A stretch of 64,000 bases of DNA. It comes from Lolium rigidum (lineage: Eukaryota; Streptophyta; Magnoliopsida; Poales; Poaceae). Below, piece after piece: positions 33,581 through 45,648 of the stretch. The notes under the pieces were generated by a model. That model was not told the DNA's origin. It saw nothing but the letters and a program-made list of their open reading frames with translations, and did no database searches. The position numbers were made by a program, and so were the translations under genes. Each line of letters opens with the position of its first letter. The first letter of the stretch is position 1. The stretch lies in contig NC_061508.1 of assembly GCF_022539505.1 (NCBI RefSeq), positions 264,374,736-264,438,735 of the forward strand, given 5' to 3'.

Positions 33581-34114
33581 ATGGTCTCCAACAACAAGGA
33601 CAAGGAGCCTTCGGAGGAAGGTATCCAAGACCCCGAGTTGAAGGAAGAAGTTAAGGAGGATGAAGGGGAAGTCGAAGAAGTTCCGCGAGTACGCCCGCGC
33701 ACCACCATTGCAAGCATCGGAGTGGTGTCAAACCCGTTCAACGCCAAGAAGAGTGCACGGATTAGCACCGGAGGAGGAGTTCCACGTCATTATCTAGCTC
33801 CAAATACATCTTCTTCAGGCACTTACCATCCCTTCCGCAATCTAATCTACAATAATCAAATTGAAAGGACTCCCAATGCAGCATTGCCTAGCAATTGAGA
33901 TATAGATCGTTCTAACACTGCAGGAAGGACGAAGCCAGAAGCTGAAGGATGGGGAAATAACTCCAAGAATTGGGACTCGCCGTTTGATATACTTCTTAAT
34001 CGCGTCGAGCACAATTCGGAGATGATCCGCAACCTCATGTACAAGATTGATGAGCTTCAGGAGCTTGTGGAGAAGCTTGTCGGGAATTCATCACCGCCAC
34101 CGCCAAAGGAGTAA
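33581..34114 (+). pseudogene. Athila copy 2 accessory 3' ORF with one internal stop
   Basis: 177 codons from ATG 33581 (MVSNNKDKEPSEEG) to TAA 34112-34114, broken by one TGA at about 33896. The N-terminal half is acidic (EEVKEDEGEVEEVPR). The C-terminal part (FDILLNRVEHNSEMIRNLM, YKIDELQELVEKL) looks like a short coiled coil and ends SSPPPPKE. It occupies the same place as the 165 aa ORF at 808-311, with matching leader, start context and C-terminal Pro-Lys-Glu end, but the bodies do not align by eye. No signal peptide or membrane segment. Function unknown. Confidence 0.65.
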
Positions 34115-35870
34115 TTCATCATCGGTATTGGCATCCCCTTGGTTTGTTCCAAGCTTGGGGGAGTGCCGCGGTATCACATCATCACTACCTTTTTACTTTT
34201 TACTATCAAGTATCATGAGTAGGGAAGTTATCATATAAGATGGGTTGCAGTGTGGAAGTATCTCTCCTTTAGTTTGTCTATGTATCCCTTGGTGTGAGTT
34301 ATCGTTATGAAATATTAATGAGAAGTTTTATCATTTACATATTGCACACCTTATTTTAGTTTGCAATTTCTACTATATGATTGATCTTGATTTTAGTATT
34401 GGTACCACTTTGGGAGCATTGAGTAAATCTATTTGGTTTTGGCAAACTTAGCATTGGTCAATAGCAACAACACTTTGAGGTTTAAGTAGAAAAGAGAAAT
34501 ACATATAGTTGTTTCATTATCTTCCTTTCTTGTTAGCTCATAGCTTATCATTCTGAAGTTAAAATTGTTTGTGCTTGCGAGAAAGATGCATGATTATGTC
34601 TATCACATGTATATTTGCTTGTTTCCCTCAACTCTTATGCTTGCTAATTAACCTTGCTAGCCAAAGACCTGTACTGAGAGGGAATGCTTCTCGTGCATCC
34701 AAACCTGAACCCAAACCTATGCCATTTGTGTCCACCATATCTACCTACTGCATGGTATTTCCTGCCATTCCAAGTAAATACTTCATGTGCTACCTTTAAA
34801 AAATTCAAAATTTATTACTTCTTATTTGTGTCAATGTTTTATAGCTCATGAGGAAGTATGTGGTGTTTTATCTTTCAGTCTTGTTAGGCAACCTCCACTA
34901 ATGGACTAGTGGCTTCATCCACTTATCATATAATTTTGCAATAAGAGCTGGCAACGGGGTTCCCAGCCCCAAATTAATCAACTTTCATTAATAATTCTCT
35001 TCACATGTTTTGCTCGATTCATCGGTAAGCAACTTAATTTTGCAATAGACACTCCTCCATGGTATGAGATTGTTGGAAGGCACCCGAGGATTCGGTTAGC
35101 CATGGCTTGTGTAAGCAAAGGTTGGGGGAGTGTCATCCTTAAATAAACTAAAGTACATGTGTAAACAAAAGAGAAGAGGGATGATCTACCTTGCTGGTAG
35201 AGATAACGTCCTTCATGGGAGCCGCTCTTTGGAGGTCTCGTTTGGCAAGGGGGTTAGAGTACCCGCTACCGGTCGTTGACAACAACAAACACCTCTCAAA
35301 ACTTTACTTTTATTCTCTTTATATGATTTCAAAACTGAAAAAGCTCTAGCACATGATTTAATCCCTGCTTCCCTCTGCGAAGGGCCTGTCTTTTACTTTA
35401 TGTTGAGTCAGTACACCTATTTCCCTCCATCTCAAGCAAGCATTTCAGTTGTTGTGATCAAACTATTATATTGTGATTTGCTTCATCATGTCTTTTACTC
35501 TTCCTTGTTACAAGTTTTACCTGAATGAATATAGCTTTGCAAGTTATCAATGATCATTATGATTGAGTATGCAAGATAAGCCACATAAGCTTTAATATGA
35601 GAGCGCTGCTCAATAGATAAGTATAATCTGTTAACTGTTCTCTGACCAAGAACAAAGTTTGCCATCACCAATTACGATTTCTTATGCACCTTTATTTGTG
35701 ATTACCTTATACTTGTTTCAAGTTGAGTTATATGAGGAAGTTGTTTACTAGAATGTCTTGTGTGAATGAATATGATGCTTCTTGTCCGTATTTGATTTAT
35801 CGACTCTTCACTCCATAAACATGTGGTCCTGTTTACCGAGTTCGGTTTCGCTTGGGGACAAGCGAGGTCT
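34115..35870 (+). other. 3' untranslated region of Athila copy 2
   Basis: AT-rich, 1.76 kb, no conserved ORF. Collinear with 1-310 at its start. Contains two CAAGCTTGGGGGAGT-like purine tracts (about 34150 and 35871). Confidence 0.75.
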
Positions 35871-35884
35871 AAGCTTGGGGGAGT
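35871..35884 (+). other. Polypurine tract of Athila copy 2
   Basis: AAGCTTGGGGGAGT immediately before the 3' LTR start TGATACG; the site where plus-strand DNA synthesis is primed. Confidence 0.8.
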
Positions 35885-37398
35885 TGATACGTCCAATTTG
35901 CATCACTATTTTATATCATAATTTGTTGTTATTCATTGATATATTTCATATTTGGAGATAATACTTATGTTATTTCATCTATTTTGCATGTTTCATGATT
36001 ATTGGAGGATCGCGCACCGGAGCCAGGATTCTGCTGGAAAAAGCACCGTCAGAATGCAATATTTCGGAAGATCAACAATTGACGGGAATTACACGAAAAA
36101 TCCTATTTTTCCAAATGACGAAGGGAGCCAAAAGGGGGAGAAGAGGGGACCCGAGGTGGGCCCACCCCATAGGCCGGCGCGGCCCAAGGCCTGGCCGCGC
36201 CGCCCTATGAGGAGGGGGGCCCACGGCCCCTCTCGCCTCCTTTTCTTCGCGTATGCCTTCGTCCTGAAAACCTAAACCAGAAGGGGTACATCGCGAAGAG
36301 CCACAGCCGCCTCTGCGGGGCGGAGAACACCAGAGAGAAAAGAGCTCTCCGGCGGGCAGGAATCCGCCGGGGAAATTCCCTCCCGGAGGGGGAAATCGAC
36401 GCCATCGTCACCGTCATCGAGTTGGACATCATCTCCATCACCATCACCATCATCTTCATCATCATCACCGCCGTCTCCACCGCTGCACCTCGTCATCGTT
36501 GTAGCAATTTGGGTTTGATCTTGATTGTTTGATAGGGGAACCTCTCCCGGTGTTGATTTCTACTTGTTATTGATGCTATTGAGTGAAACCATTGAACCAA
36601 GGTTTATGTTCAGATTGTTATCCATTATCATATCACCTCTGATCATGTTCCATATGATGTCTCGTGAGTAGTTCGTTTAGTTCTTGAGGACATGGGTGAA
36701 GTCTAAATGTTAGTAGTGAAGTATGGTTGAGTAGTATTCAATGTTATGATATTTAAGTTGTGGTGTTATTCTTCTAGTGGTGTCGTGTGAACGTCGACTA
36801 CACGACACTTCACCTTTATGGGCCTAGGGGAATGCATCTTGTACTCGTTTGCCAATTGCGGGGTTGCCGGAGTGACGAAACCTCGAGCCCCCGTTGGTAT
36901 ATCGATGCGGGAGGGATCGCAGGATCTCGCAGTTTAAGGCTGTGGTTAGATTTATCTTAATTACTTTATTGTAGTTGCGGATGCTTGCAAGGGGTATAAT
37001 CACAAGTATGTATTAGTCCTAGGAAGGGCGGTACATTAGCATAGGTTCACCCACACAACACTTATCAAAACAATGAAGATTAATTAGCCGTATGTAGCGA
37101 AAGCACTAGACTAAAATCCCGTGTGTCCTCGAGAACGTTTGGTCATTATAAGTAAACAAACCGGCTTGCCCTTTGTGCTAAAAAGGATTGGGCCACTCGC
37201 TGCAATTATTAATCTCGCACGTTACTTACTCGTACTTTATTCATCTGTTACATCAAAACCCCCTGAATACTTGTCTGTGAGCATTTACAGTGAATCCTTC
37301 ATCGAAACTGCTTGTCAACACCTTCTGCTCCTCGTTGGGATCGACATTCTTACTTATCGAAGATACTGCGATACACCCCCTATACTTGTGGGTCATCA
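35885..37398 (+). repeat. 3' LTR of Athila copy 2 (1514 bp)
   Basis: Begins TGATACGTCC and ends GGTCATCA; near-identical to 26891-28403. Confidence 0.95.
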
Positions 37399-38010
37399 CC
37401 CCGTGGTTAGCAACCAGGAACGAGTGCGAGAACGTCGACAATCGCACAGCTATGCACGCCTTCATAGGTGGATTGCAGAGGGGAGGACTACTCGGGCATA
37501 AACTCACTTGCTTGGTCAATGAAAATAAGCTAACTTTGGATGACATGATCAACATCGCCAGCAATCACACCGCCACCAATGATGATGCAGGCGGAGACCT
37601 CGCAGCCACAACCATACCCCTGCATCAGCAGAAGAAGAACCGTGACAACGGCGACAACAACAATAACAAGCGGAAGATCCCCTCCAACGACCAGAAGAGC
37701 GGCGGATCCGACATGGTCGCTATGACGTTCCAACGCGGAGGTCAAGGAGGCGGAAGAGGCCGCGGACGTGGTGGCGGAGCCGGCCGGGGCCAGCTGCACG
37801 CTGACGAAGTCACCGTTGCCGGAATACGCGCTCCCCAAATGTACGAAGAGTATAGGGATATTCCATGCTTAGACCACATAGATCCGGCTACTAGCAAATC
37901 CTCTCACACCAATCGCAACTGCAAGTGGGTCAATGATCTCAAGACTGACCCGGAAGCAGGATAGAAGCGAGCCCGGAAGCACCGCCCGCGCGGCAAAGGA
38001 GGTAAGGGCA
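37399..38010 (+). pseudogene. Tat gag, 3' part
   Basis: Resumes the gag frame after the Athila insertion (NRTAMHAFIGGLQRGGLLG, then NENKLTLDDMINIAS). A Gly/Arg-rich stretch (RGGQGGGRGRGRGG) follows. The C-terminal region reads VTVAGIRAPQMYEEYRDI and THRNCKW-like TNRNCKW, as in Tat gag. A stop occurs at 37964. No CCHC knuckle was found. Confidence 0.8.
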
Positions 38011-40816
38011 AGAACAAGGATAAGGACGAAGAAAGTTCCGAGGAGATAGACGAGGATGATGCTTCGCCGGATCCCAAGGAGGGTTCCGCAGCTAACAAAT
38101 TCAACCCCTCCGTCAAAAAGAGTGTCGGTGCATACCACACCTTCCTCGGAACCCCAACGGTCCGGGCCAAGAAATCGGTCCTCCGGATCCTGAACGCCAC
38201 AGTTTCGACTGTGTCGCAGTACGTCAAGTGGTCGGAAAATCCCTGCACTTTTGACAAGGCGGATCACCCGACCATCATCCCCAAAGACTGCTACGCCCTG
38301 GTTGTTAGTCTCCGCATAGACGGGTATGACTTCTCCAACTGCCTTATGGATGGTGGAGCTAGCTTGAACATCATGTACCTGGAGACTCTGGAGAGGATGA
38401 ACCTTACCAAGGAATAGCTTAAGCACAGCACCACTAAGTTTCATGGTGTGGTTCCGGGTAAAAAGGCGAACTCCCTCGGTAGCATCAAACTCCCCGTGGC
38501 CTTGGCGATGTTAATAATTTCCGCGAAGAGATGATCACGTTTGAGGTTGTGCCTTTCGAAAGCTCCTACCATGTAATCTTAGGCAGGCCCACCTACCACA
38601 AGTTTCACGCAAGGGCATGCTACATCTACAATAAGCTCAAGATTCCGGGTCCTAACGGTATGATCACCATATCCGGAGACTACAAGAAAGCTCGAGACTG
38701 CGAGGAGGGAAAAACCGCCTTTGCATAATCTGTCATATCTGGAGAGTAGCTGCAAGGCTACAGAGCCACGATGGATCCGAATGAGATGCATACCACCAAG
38801 AAGCAAATCTCCGAACAGAAAACCTCGTTCAGGGCCGCCATAGACACCAAGAAGGTCGACCTCAAGGTAGGCGACAGCTCCAAGCAGGTGTCAGTCGGAG
38901 CCGACATGGACCCCAAATAGGAAAGCGCGCTCGTCGAGTTCCTCCGAGCTAACATGGATATCTTCGCATGGCAACCTTCTGACATGTCCGGAGTACCAAG
39001 GGAACTCGCCGAGCACTACCTCAACATAAATCCGGGTGCAAAGCCGGTAAAGCAAGCTATGCGACGCTTTGGAGATAAGAAGAGCCGCGCCATAGGGATG
39101 GAATTAGCAAAGTTACTAGAGGCAGGTTTTGTAGTAGAAGTTATCCACACTGATTGGGTCGCAAACCCCGTCCTTGTACCCAAAAAGAATTCTGAAATAC
39201 TAAGAATGTGCATCGATTACTCCGGCTTGAATAAGCATTGTCCAAAGGATCCGTTCCCCTTGCCGCGCATTGACCAAGTCATTGATTCGACGGCAGGGGT
39301 GAAACTTCTGTGTTTTCTTGACGCATATTCCGGGGATCACCAGATCCGGACGAAGAAGTCTGACCAAAAGGCGACCTCGTTCATCACACCCTTTGGCACT
39401 TACTGCTATGTCACCATACCTTTTGGTTTGAAAAATGCAGGTGCCACTTACCAACGTATGATGCAGCGATGCCTAAAGGACCAAATTGGCCGGAACGTGC
39501 ACGCCTACGTCGACGACATCGCGGTCATGACCCGGAAAAGATCCGACTTGGTCAGCGACCTCACGGAGACCTTCGAAAATCTCTGATGGTACAAGATGAT
39601 GTTGAATCCGCTGAAGTGCGTCTTTGGCGTACTAGCCGGAAAACTACTTGGCTTCATTGTCTCTCGTAGAGGCATTGAGGTTAACCCGGATAAAATCAAG
39701 GCTATCGTGAGCATCAAAATGCCAACTTGTCTCAAATTAAGATGTGCAACGATTAACTGGTTGCGTAGCTGCAATTATTAGATTTGTTAGCCGTCTTGGC
39801 GAGAAGGCACTACCTCTATACAAGCTGCTGAAGAAATCAGACAAATTTGTCTGGGACGACGCAGCAGATGCAGCACTTCAGGGGTTGAAAGATACACCCT
39901 CTTCCCCACCTATTTTGGCGGCCCCAGCTGAGTCAGAACCTATGTTCCTCTACCTGGCAACCTCCAACAAGGTCATCAGTCTCGTTATCGTGGTGGAGCG
40001 AAAGGAAGAAGGCTATCAATACGGAGTCCAGCGGCCAGTTTACTACATAAGCGAGGTCTTGATGGAATCCGAGCAAAGATACCCGCCTCACTTTCAGAAG
40101 CTAGTCTACGGAATTTTCCTAGGCAGCCGGAAGCTGAGACACTACTTCCAGGAGCATCCAATGGCAGTGGTGAGCAAGGCCCCATTGTCAACCATCATCA
40201 ATAATTCCGACGCAACAGGGCGTGTAGCAAAATGGGGCATCGAATTATCTGCCTTCGATATCAACTACCAAGCCAGAACCGCGGTCAAATCCCAAGCTTT
40301 GGCGGACTTTCTCGCTGATTGGACTAAAGCTACGGAGGGCACACCTGTGCCGGAACCTGAACCTTCGATCATGCATTTTGACGGATCCAAGCAGCATCAA
40401 GGCTCGGGGGCTGGAGTTACCCTGAAGTCACCAACCGGAGAAGAACTGCAGTATGTCCTGCAGATTCACTTCGAAGCTACAAACAACATGGCAGAATACG
40501 AGGCTCTACTACACGGATTGCGCATCGCTAAGGAAATCGGGATCAAGCACATCATATGCTGCAGAGACTCTGACCTGGTGGCACAGCAAGTAGCCGGAAC
40601 CTGGAACGCCAGAAACTTCGTTATGGCGGCTTACAGAGACGAAGTTGACGAGATTGCCAAATGCTTCCTCGGATACGAAGTCAAGTACGTCAGGAGAGAT
40701 GATAACGCAGTTGCAGATATGTTTTCCAAGCTCGGATCCAGTTGGAAACCCATTCCACCCGGAATTTTCTTGGAGCATCTACGGATACCCTCTGTAAAGG
40801 GAGCTAACCCGTAGAA
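38011..40816 (+). pseudogene. Tat protease, reverse transcriptase and two RNase H domains
   Basis: Protease: FSNCLMDGGASLNIMYLETL (about 38330-38395), with the DGGA active site. RT: 38954-39590, with LRMCIDYSGLNKHCPKDPFP, FGLKNAGATYQRMM and the active site AYVDDIAV. The first RNase H lies at about 39780-40330 (WDDAADAALQGLKD, then KLRHYFQEHPM). A second, archaeal-type RNase H starts at about 40375 (MHFDGSKQHQGSGAGVTL) and runs to FSKLGSSW, with the ATNNMAEYEALLHGL motif. This dual RNase H marks the Tat lineage. Stops and frameshifts at 38415, 38490, 38728, 38919, 39585 and 39760 show decay. Confidence 0.9.
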
Positions 40817-40823
40817 TCCAGAT

Positions 40824-41209
40824 GTGGCAGTGTCTCTGGCCAAGGAGGTAATGGCTATTATTCCGGCTTGGACACAACCGTTCCTGGACTATCTCATGGA
40901 CCAAAAGAAACTGCCAGAGGACGAAGTCCTCGCGCGGCAGATTAACCGACGAGCAAGATCCTACACAATCGTTGATGGACAGCTCTACAAAAGAAGTGCA
41001 AACGGGGTATTTCTAAAATGCGTCTCAAATCAAGATGGCATTGAAATCCTCAGAGAGATCCATGTAGGGGATTACGGGCATCAAGCCGCTCCCAGATCCC
41101 TCGTTGCGAAAGCTTTCCGGCTAGGATTTTATTGGTTACCAGCTAAAGAAGATGCTGATAAAATCGTGAAAACCTACCGAGGTTGCGAGTACTACGCTAC
41201 TCAACCAAA
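40824..41209 (+). pseudogene. Tat integrase zinc-binding domain (5' part of integrase)
   Basis: Frame with DGQLYKRSANGVFLKCVS and an HHCC-type domain: HVGDYGHQ supplies both His residues, but the Cys pair reads YRGC, so the first Cys is replaced by Tyr. The frame is interrupted at about 41209 by the 4.4 kb insertion and resumes at 45649. Confidence 0.85.
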
Positions 41210-44200
41210 TGCCTATTATGCCATACATCGCAATCCCAGGAATATTGTTTTTGCGAGACATAATAGATTGATATCACAGAACATCATTCATTACAACACC
41301 ATAATAGTCTTACATCAAAAAGGATCACATGATCCAGTCTCATTACAACACTTGACCTAAGGATCAATACATAACACATAGCGGGAATACGTAGTAGAGG
41401 TCCATCTGTTCCACAGGCAACTGTTGACGTCAGAAGTAGTCCTAGTTGTCGTAGACGTCCTGCCGTCCTTCATCCTGGTACTGGGGCTCATCTTCATAGT
41501 CTTGCCATTTGAATAGCCAGGGACACAGCCATGAGTACTTTTAAAGTACTCGCAAACTAATACTAGTGTAAGCACTATCAACTATAGTAAGGGTTTTCCA
41601 AGCTCTAGGTTTATTTGCATAAAGCTAGTTTTATTTCGTAAACATTTAATAAACCAAGCCTCCTCATTTGCCTAACTTAACTCAAGTGGGAACATTAGTG
41701 TTATTCCCACAACTCTGTTGTGATTCAAAGTCAAAGTCACCTTTCAAACTCAAGTCACAATTCACCATTCATATTTTGGAAAAAATTCTAATGACGGAAC
41801 AGTATGACCTTTCCAACTGTCCATGACCGCGGACGCGACTATTCGAATAGGTTTACACTCTGCAGAGGTCGTACACTTGTGCCACAATAATTGCAATAGT
41901 CCATCAGGGGTAACTGGCCCTGATTTATCACACTCAGTGCGCGAACTACCAATCATAACCTTTCATTTACATACCCTAGTATAGGCACATCTCCCCATGA
42001 GCTTGGCCTCCCGGTGATAGCAAACCGCCAACCCGGGAACTGCACAGGGCTTGGGTAGGACAGTCACCTCATTTCACGTCATTTCACTTTCAATGGAGGC
42101 AGCCTCAGCATAACCCCTATGACGCTTGTTCAGAGGGAACCCATACTAAAATACATAAGTTTTCAGTTAAGCCTTACCCAGATTCAGGTATTGTGGGGGT
42201 ACTTGAAATTGGAATGGTATCGCATCCGAACCCAACCATCAGTTTTTGTAAAGTTCACCAAGTCATTCATAAGTCACCTTCACCTTCAAAAATCTTTCAA
42301 TAGAATGACTCATCATTCCAAGGTTTTCAAAATCAACGATTCACATGTTCCCAGCTAGAGTAGTCAACTTTTAATTGTAGCACTAGCAACTAGTCATGAG
42401 GGGTGCTAACTAGCTTGTAGCTCTCTAGGCTAACTTTGATGTTCTTGTACTACTCCATATCTAGACTCAAGTTAACTATAAAATTAAACCTTGATAAACA
42501 AAGTAAAAGCCTTGTAAGATAAACACTCGGGACTTGGAAAGTAAAGCACAAAGTAGTATGGTAGTGGTGCCTTGCTCAAGTAGAGCTTGCACTTGGGTAA
42601 CTTGCAAGAGTATAGCTTGCAATAATATAGCTTGCCTTGATTCGGGTAGTGATCAAAGTTCTCTTCTTCTTCCTCTTGGTAGAAGATCTCCTCCTCTTGA
42701 TAGTCTCCGGTACTAGCGTCTATAAATGAATACGAGGATACAATCACCAAACAATACTTAAGTAGACTAATTGGCCTTAATGGCTCACACAAGATGATCT
42801 AGCATCATCCCAATCATCACTTAACCTCACACTAGGGTTTTCTTCTTTAGTGTTTGGAAAATAAGTTCCTCTTATTGAAATAGGGATTAGGGTTCCTTTT
42901 TATTTTCTTTGGAGAAATAATTTCCTCTCATTGAATCTTCTTAAGATTTAATCTCCTCAATTAATAAGTGTGAGATCATGTTGACCAAGGTCAATACTTC
43001 ACATTTATCATTTGAGAAAAAATGATTTAAATGAGGTATTACACCTCATGCAATTTAAATCCTACTTTGATTTAATATCCTCAAGTAAGCAATGATGAGA
43101 CCATGCAACTAAGGTCCTCACTTTACTTCACATTACTTGGGAAGATGATTTAAATGAGATGCTACACCTCATAGATTTAAAATCCTAAATTTGAAAATAA
43201 TTTAAATGGGCTAGTATTGACTACATAGCCAATTTTTGATTCTAGCCCATGATCATGCACACAGCTAAGTCATGTTTTTACATAATCAATTATACAAAGT
43301 GAAATGTGATTTATGAGAGTTGGAATCAACTCAAAATCACTTATGGTTGATTTTTAATAATTATTTGAAATCTGAAAAGTCCCTGCCTTATTATTTTTGC
43401 TACTTTAATTCTACAACAGAACTAGTGCTTAAACCAGTGGGGTTGGATAGGGCTTTTCATAAGCTTTCCAACAATACCAAATTCATAAAATTTGGCCCAG
43501 TGGATTTGGAGTTATACAATTTCTAACTAAGCACTAGTATTGAATTTGACTGAAAAGATTTAAATCTAATTCAAATTTTCTGGGCCTAGGCGGGAAAACG
43601 AAATGGGCCACAGAGAGGAAAAAGAACTGGGCCGGCCCAGCAGTGTGCCTCGCACGCGCGGGCCATCTGACTGTGGCCCCCGCTTGTCAGTGGGTCTTAG
43701 CCAGCGAAACGGTACGCGGGGCGTGGACCGTTGGATTAGAACGGGATCTAGCGGCGCACGAGCTTCGTCGTCTCCGGCGAGAATCAGGTTTACTGGCGGC
43801 GAGGGTCGGGGGTTGGCGAGCTCACCGGCGGTCGGCGTTGACGCGGTTCTACGTTGTCGACGATGGCGAGGCGAACGGTGGTCGTGGGAGCGGCGGAGGT
43901 GGACGAAATCGACGGCGGCTTCTGCGGCGGTGCTACGGGACTCCGGCGTGCAATTGAAGGGCGATAGTGGCTAATGTCGAGCAGCGAGGGGTCGAGGAGA
44001 GGCAGAAGAGAGACGGGAGTGGATTGGTGTGCTCAATGGAGGCCGGGGCGCTCCACTTTTATAGCGGCGAGAGGTGACCGTGGGGCGCGGGGCAGGTCGA
44101 TGGTGACAGCGGCGATGGAGGTCATGCGGGGCCAGGGGAGTAGGCGCGTCATGTAGGCGATGTCACCGCGGACCTAACGCGCGTCGTGGCGAGGACAGGG

Positions 44201-45648
44201 GTTGACGGAGGCGGGCAGGCGACGTCGTGTACTGCAGGACCCGTGGCGGAGGACGTCGACCATGTCGCCGTCTACAGGGCGCCGGAGAGCCAATGAGGTT
44301 GTTTGGGGAGTAGCTGGTGTCCTGGTGATGGCGTAGGAGAGAGGAGGGGTCGAGGCGAGCGTTGACGTGGCGAGGCGAGCATGCGCTCTGGCGCGTCCAG
44401 TGTCGTGTCTAGGCGCGTCCTGGGATGACCTGGGCGTGTACGGTGTGGCCTGTGCGTGCGTCTCCTTCGTCGATGGTGTGTACCAGCAGGAGTGTGGGAG
44501 TGAGGGGAGTCTCAGAGACATGATGATAGGGACCAGAGATGAGTGTAGCTGATGATGGCATGGTGAGTGACACCATGCCACGGCATGGCTTGGCATGGTC
44601 CAATTTACTGAGGTACAGGGGTACCAAGGCCTGGCTTTGTTTGCTGGGTGCAAGAGGGAGCTAGTGCTGACCAAGGGCTGGCTGGTTTAGGCAAAAATCC
44701 TCTGGTTAAAAGCATGTGTGGAGTTGGTAGGTTAGTGTCCACCAAGTGTTTGATGTAATGGCCGAAAGAAATAAATTTTTGAATTTTGCTAAATCCTTTT
44801 ATGGGTGTGATTCATATATGATTTGGCACATTGTGGTGGTATTGGTTTGCAAAGGTGAGTAGTTTTGTGAAATTCCAAAATGGGTAGAATCTAGAATCTG
44901 ATTCAATGTCACCACTTTGCTTGATGATAAAAAGAAATTGGGAAGGAGTTTGCAGGGATGATATTGAGCAAAGTTGTTCACCTTGAAGAGGTCTTGGATG
45001 AGGTGCAAAGAGTTGTGAAGGTTTGGTATGAAAATCTCTTAATACAGAGGCTCAAAGAGGGTAAGATATTAAAAGTGTCACATGTGACCATTATCACATG
45101 TAACTAGTTTTTGATTTTTCCTTTGACTGGATTTGAGTTTCTTTGATTCCAAAAGTGATCTTAAGTGTTTATTAACATTCTCCAACCAATGGCACAAGCC
45201 AAATTTGCCTAGGTTAAAGATTTTCAAAAATGGCCAAAACCATATGTGAGGGTTTTTGTGATTTCTTAAATCTTTTTCTTGCTTTCTCTTTGATCCAAAG
45301 GATCATTGTTTTGGGTTCAAAAGATGTTGGTTGGGTGGATGGAGGGTTTCGCCATTTGGGTGAAGTAAATAGGGCATAGGCCATTATTGGAAAAATGGCC
45401 ATAAGCCCACATATGCCTCACCCTTTATTTTGTTTTCTTTCTAAAAGTTCCTCTTTGGTTTTGAGAAGGGTAGGGTTAGGGTTTAGAAAACATTTCAAAA
45501 TACTTCACACAAGCATCTTAGCAAAATTCACAACAATGGTGTAGGAGCACTATGCACCAAACTCAATTGAATTAAAGTTTTTGTTGGCTCCAATTTTTGG
45601 AAAAAGGAAATTCATTTTCTTCTTTGTTTGAAAATTTAGGATGTTACA
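41210..45648 (-). mobile_element. 4.4 kb insertion in Tat integrase, probable solo LTR on the minus strand
   Basis: Read on the minus strand it starts TGTAACATCC (45648) and ends GGCATAATAGGCA (41210), so it has TG...CA termini. A TATA box (CTATAAAAGTGG, 44064-44052) lies 1.59 kb from the start and is followed by a GC-rich leader, as in a long U3-R-U5. No gag-pol coding is present. The flanking 5 bp (CCAAA and GAAGA) do not match, and several host codons seem lost, so a simple solo LTR with target duplication is not proven. Long open frames at 43600-44670 are GC-rich by-products. Confidence 0.6.
44056..44063 (-). promoter_or_regulatory. TATA box of the 4.4 kb LTR-like insertion
   Basis: TATAAAAG on the minus strand with a GC-rich downstream leader. 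It sets the likely U3/R boundary about 30 bp further on. Confidence 0.5.

Larger units (their letters stand above)
26891..37398 (+). mobile_element. Athila-like retrotransposon, copy 2, complete with both LTRs
   Basis: 10.5 kb element with LTRs 26891-28403 and 35885-37398, primer site 28415-28432, decayed gag-pol (28519-33243), accessory ORF (33581-34114) and polypurine tract (35871-35884). Flanks are CCACG (26886-26890) and CCCCG (37399-37403), a 5 bp target duplication with one mismatch. It is the same family as copy 1, opposite in orientation, and lies within Tat gag. The LTR pair differs by about three substitutions in the first ~230 bp, yet the coding region carries more breaks than copy 1, so it may have been made from an already defective template. 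Confidence 0.95.

Noticed and set aside
43603..44674. Overlapping 100-166 codon frames in the 4.4 kb insertion
   Set aside because: Low-complexity Arg/Gly/Ser composition in a GC-rich LTR leader, no family pattern, and frames on both strands.
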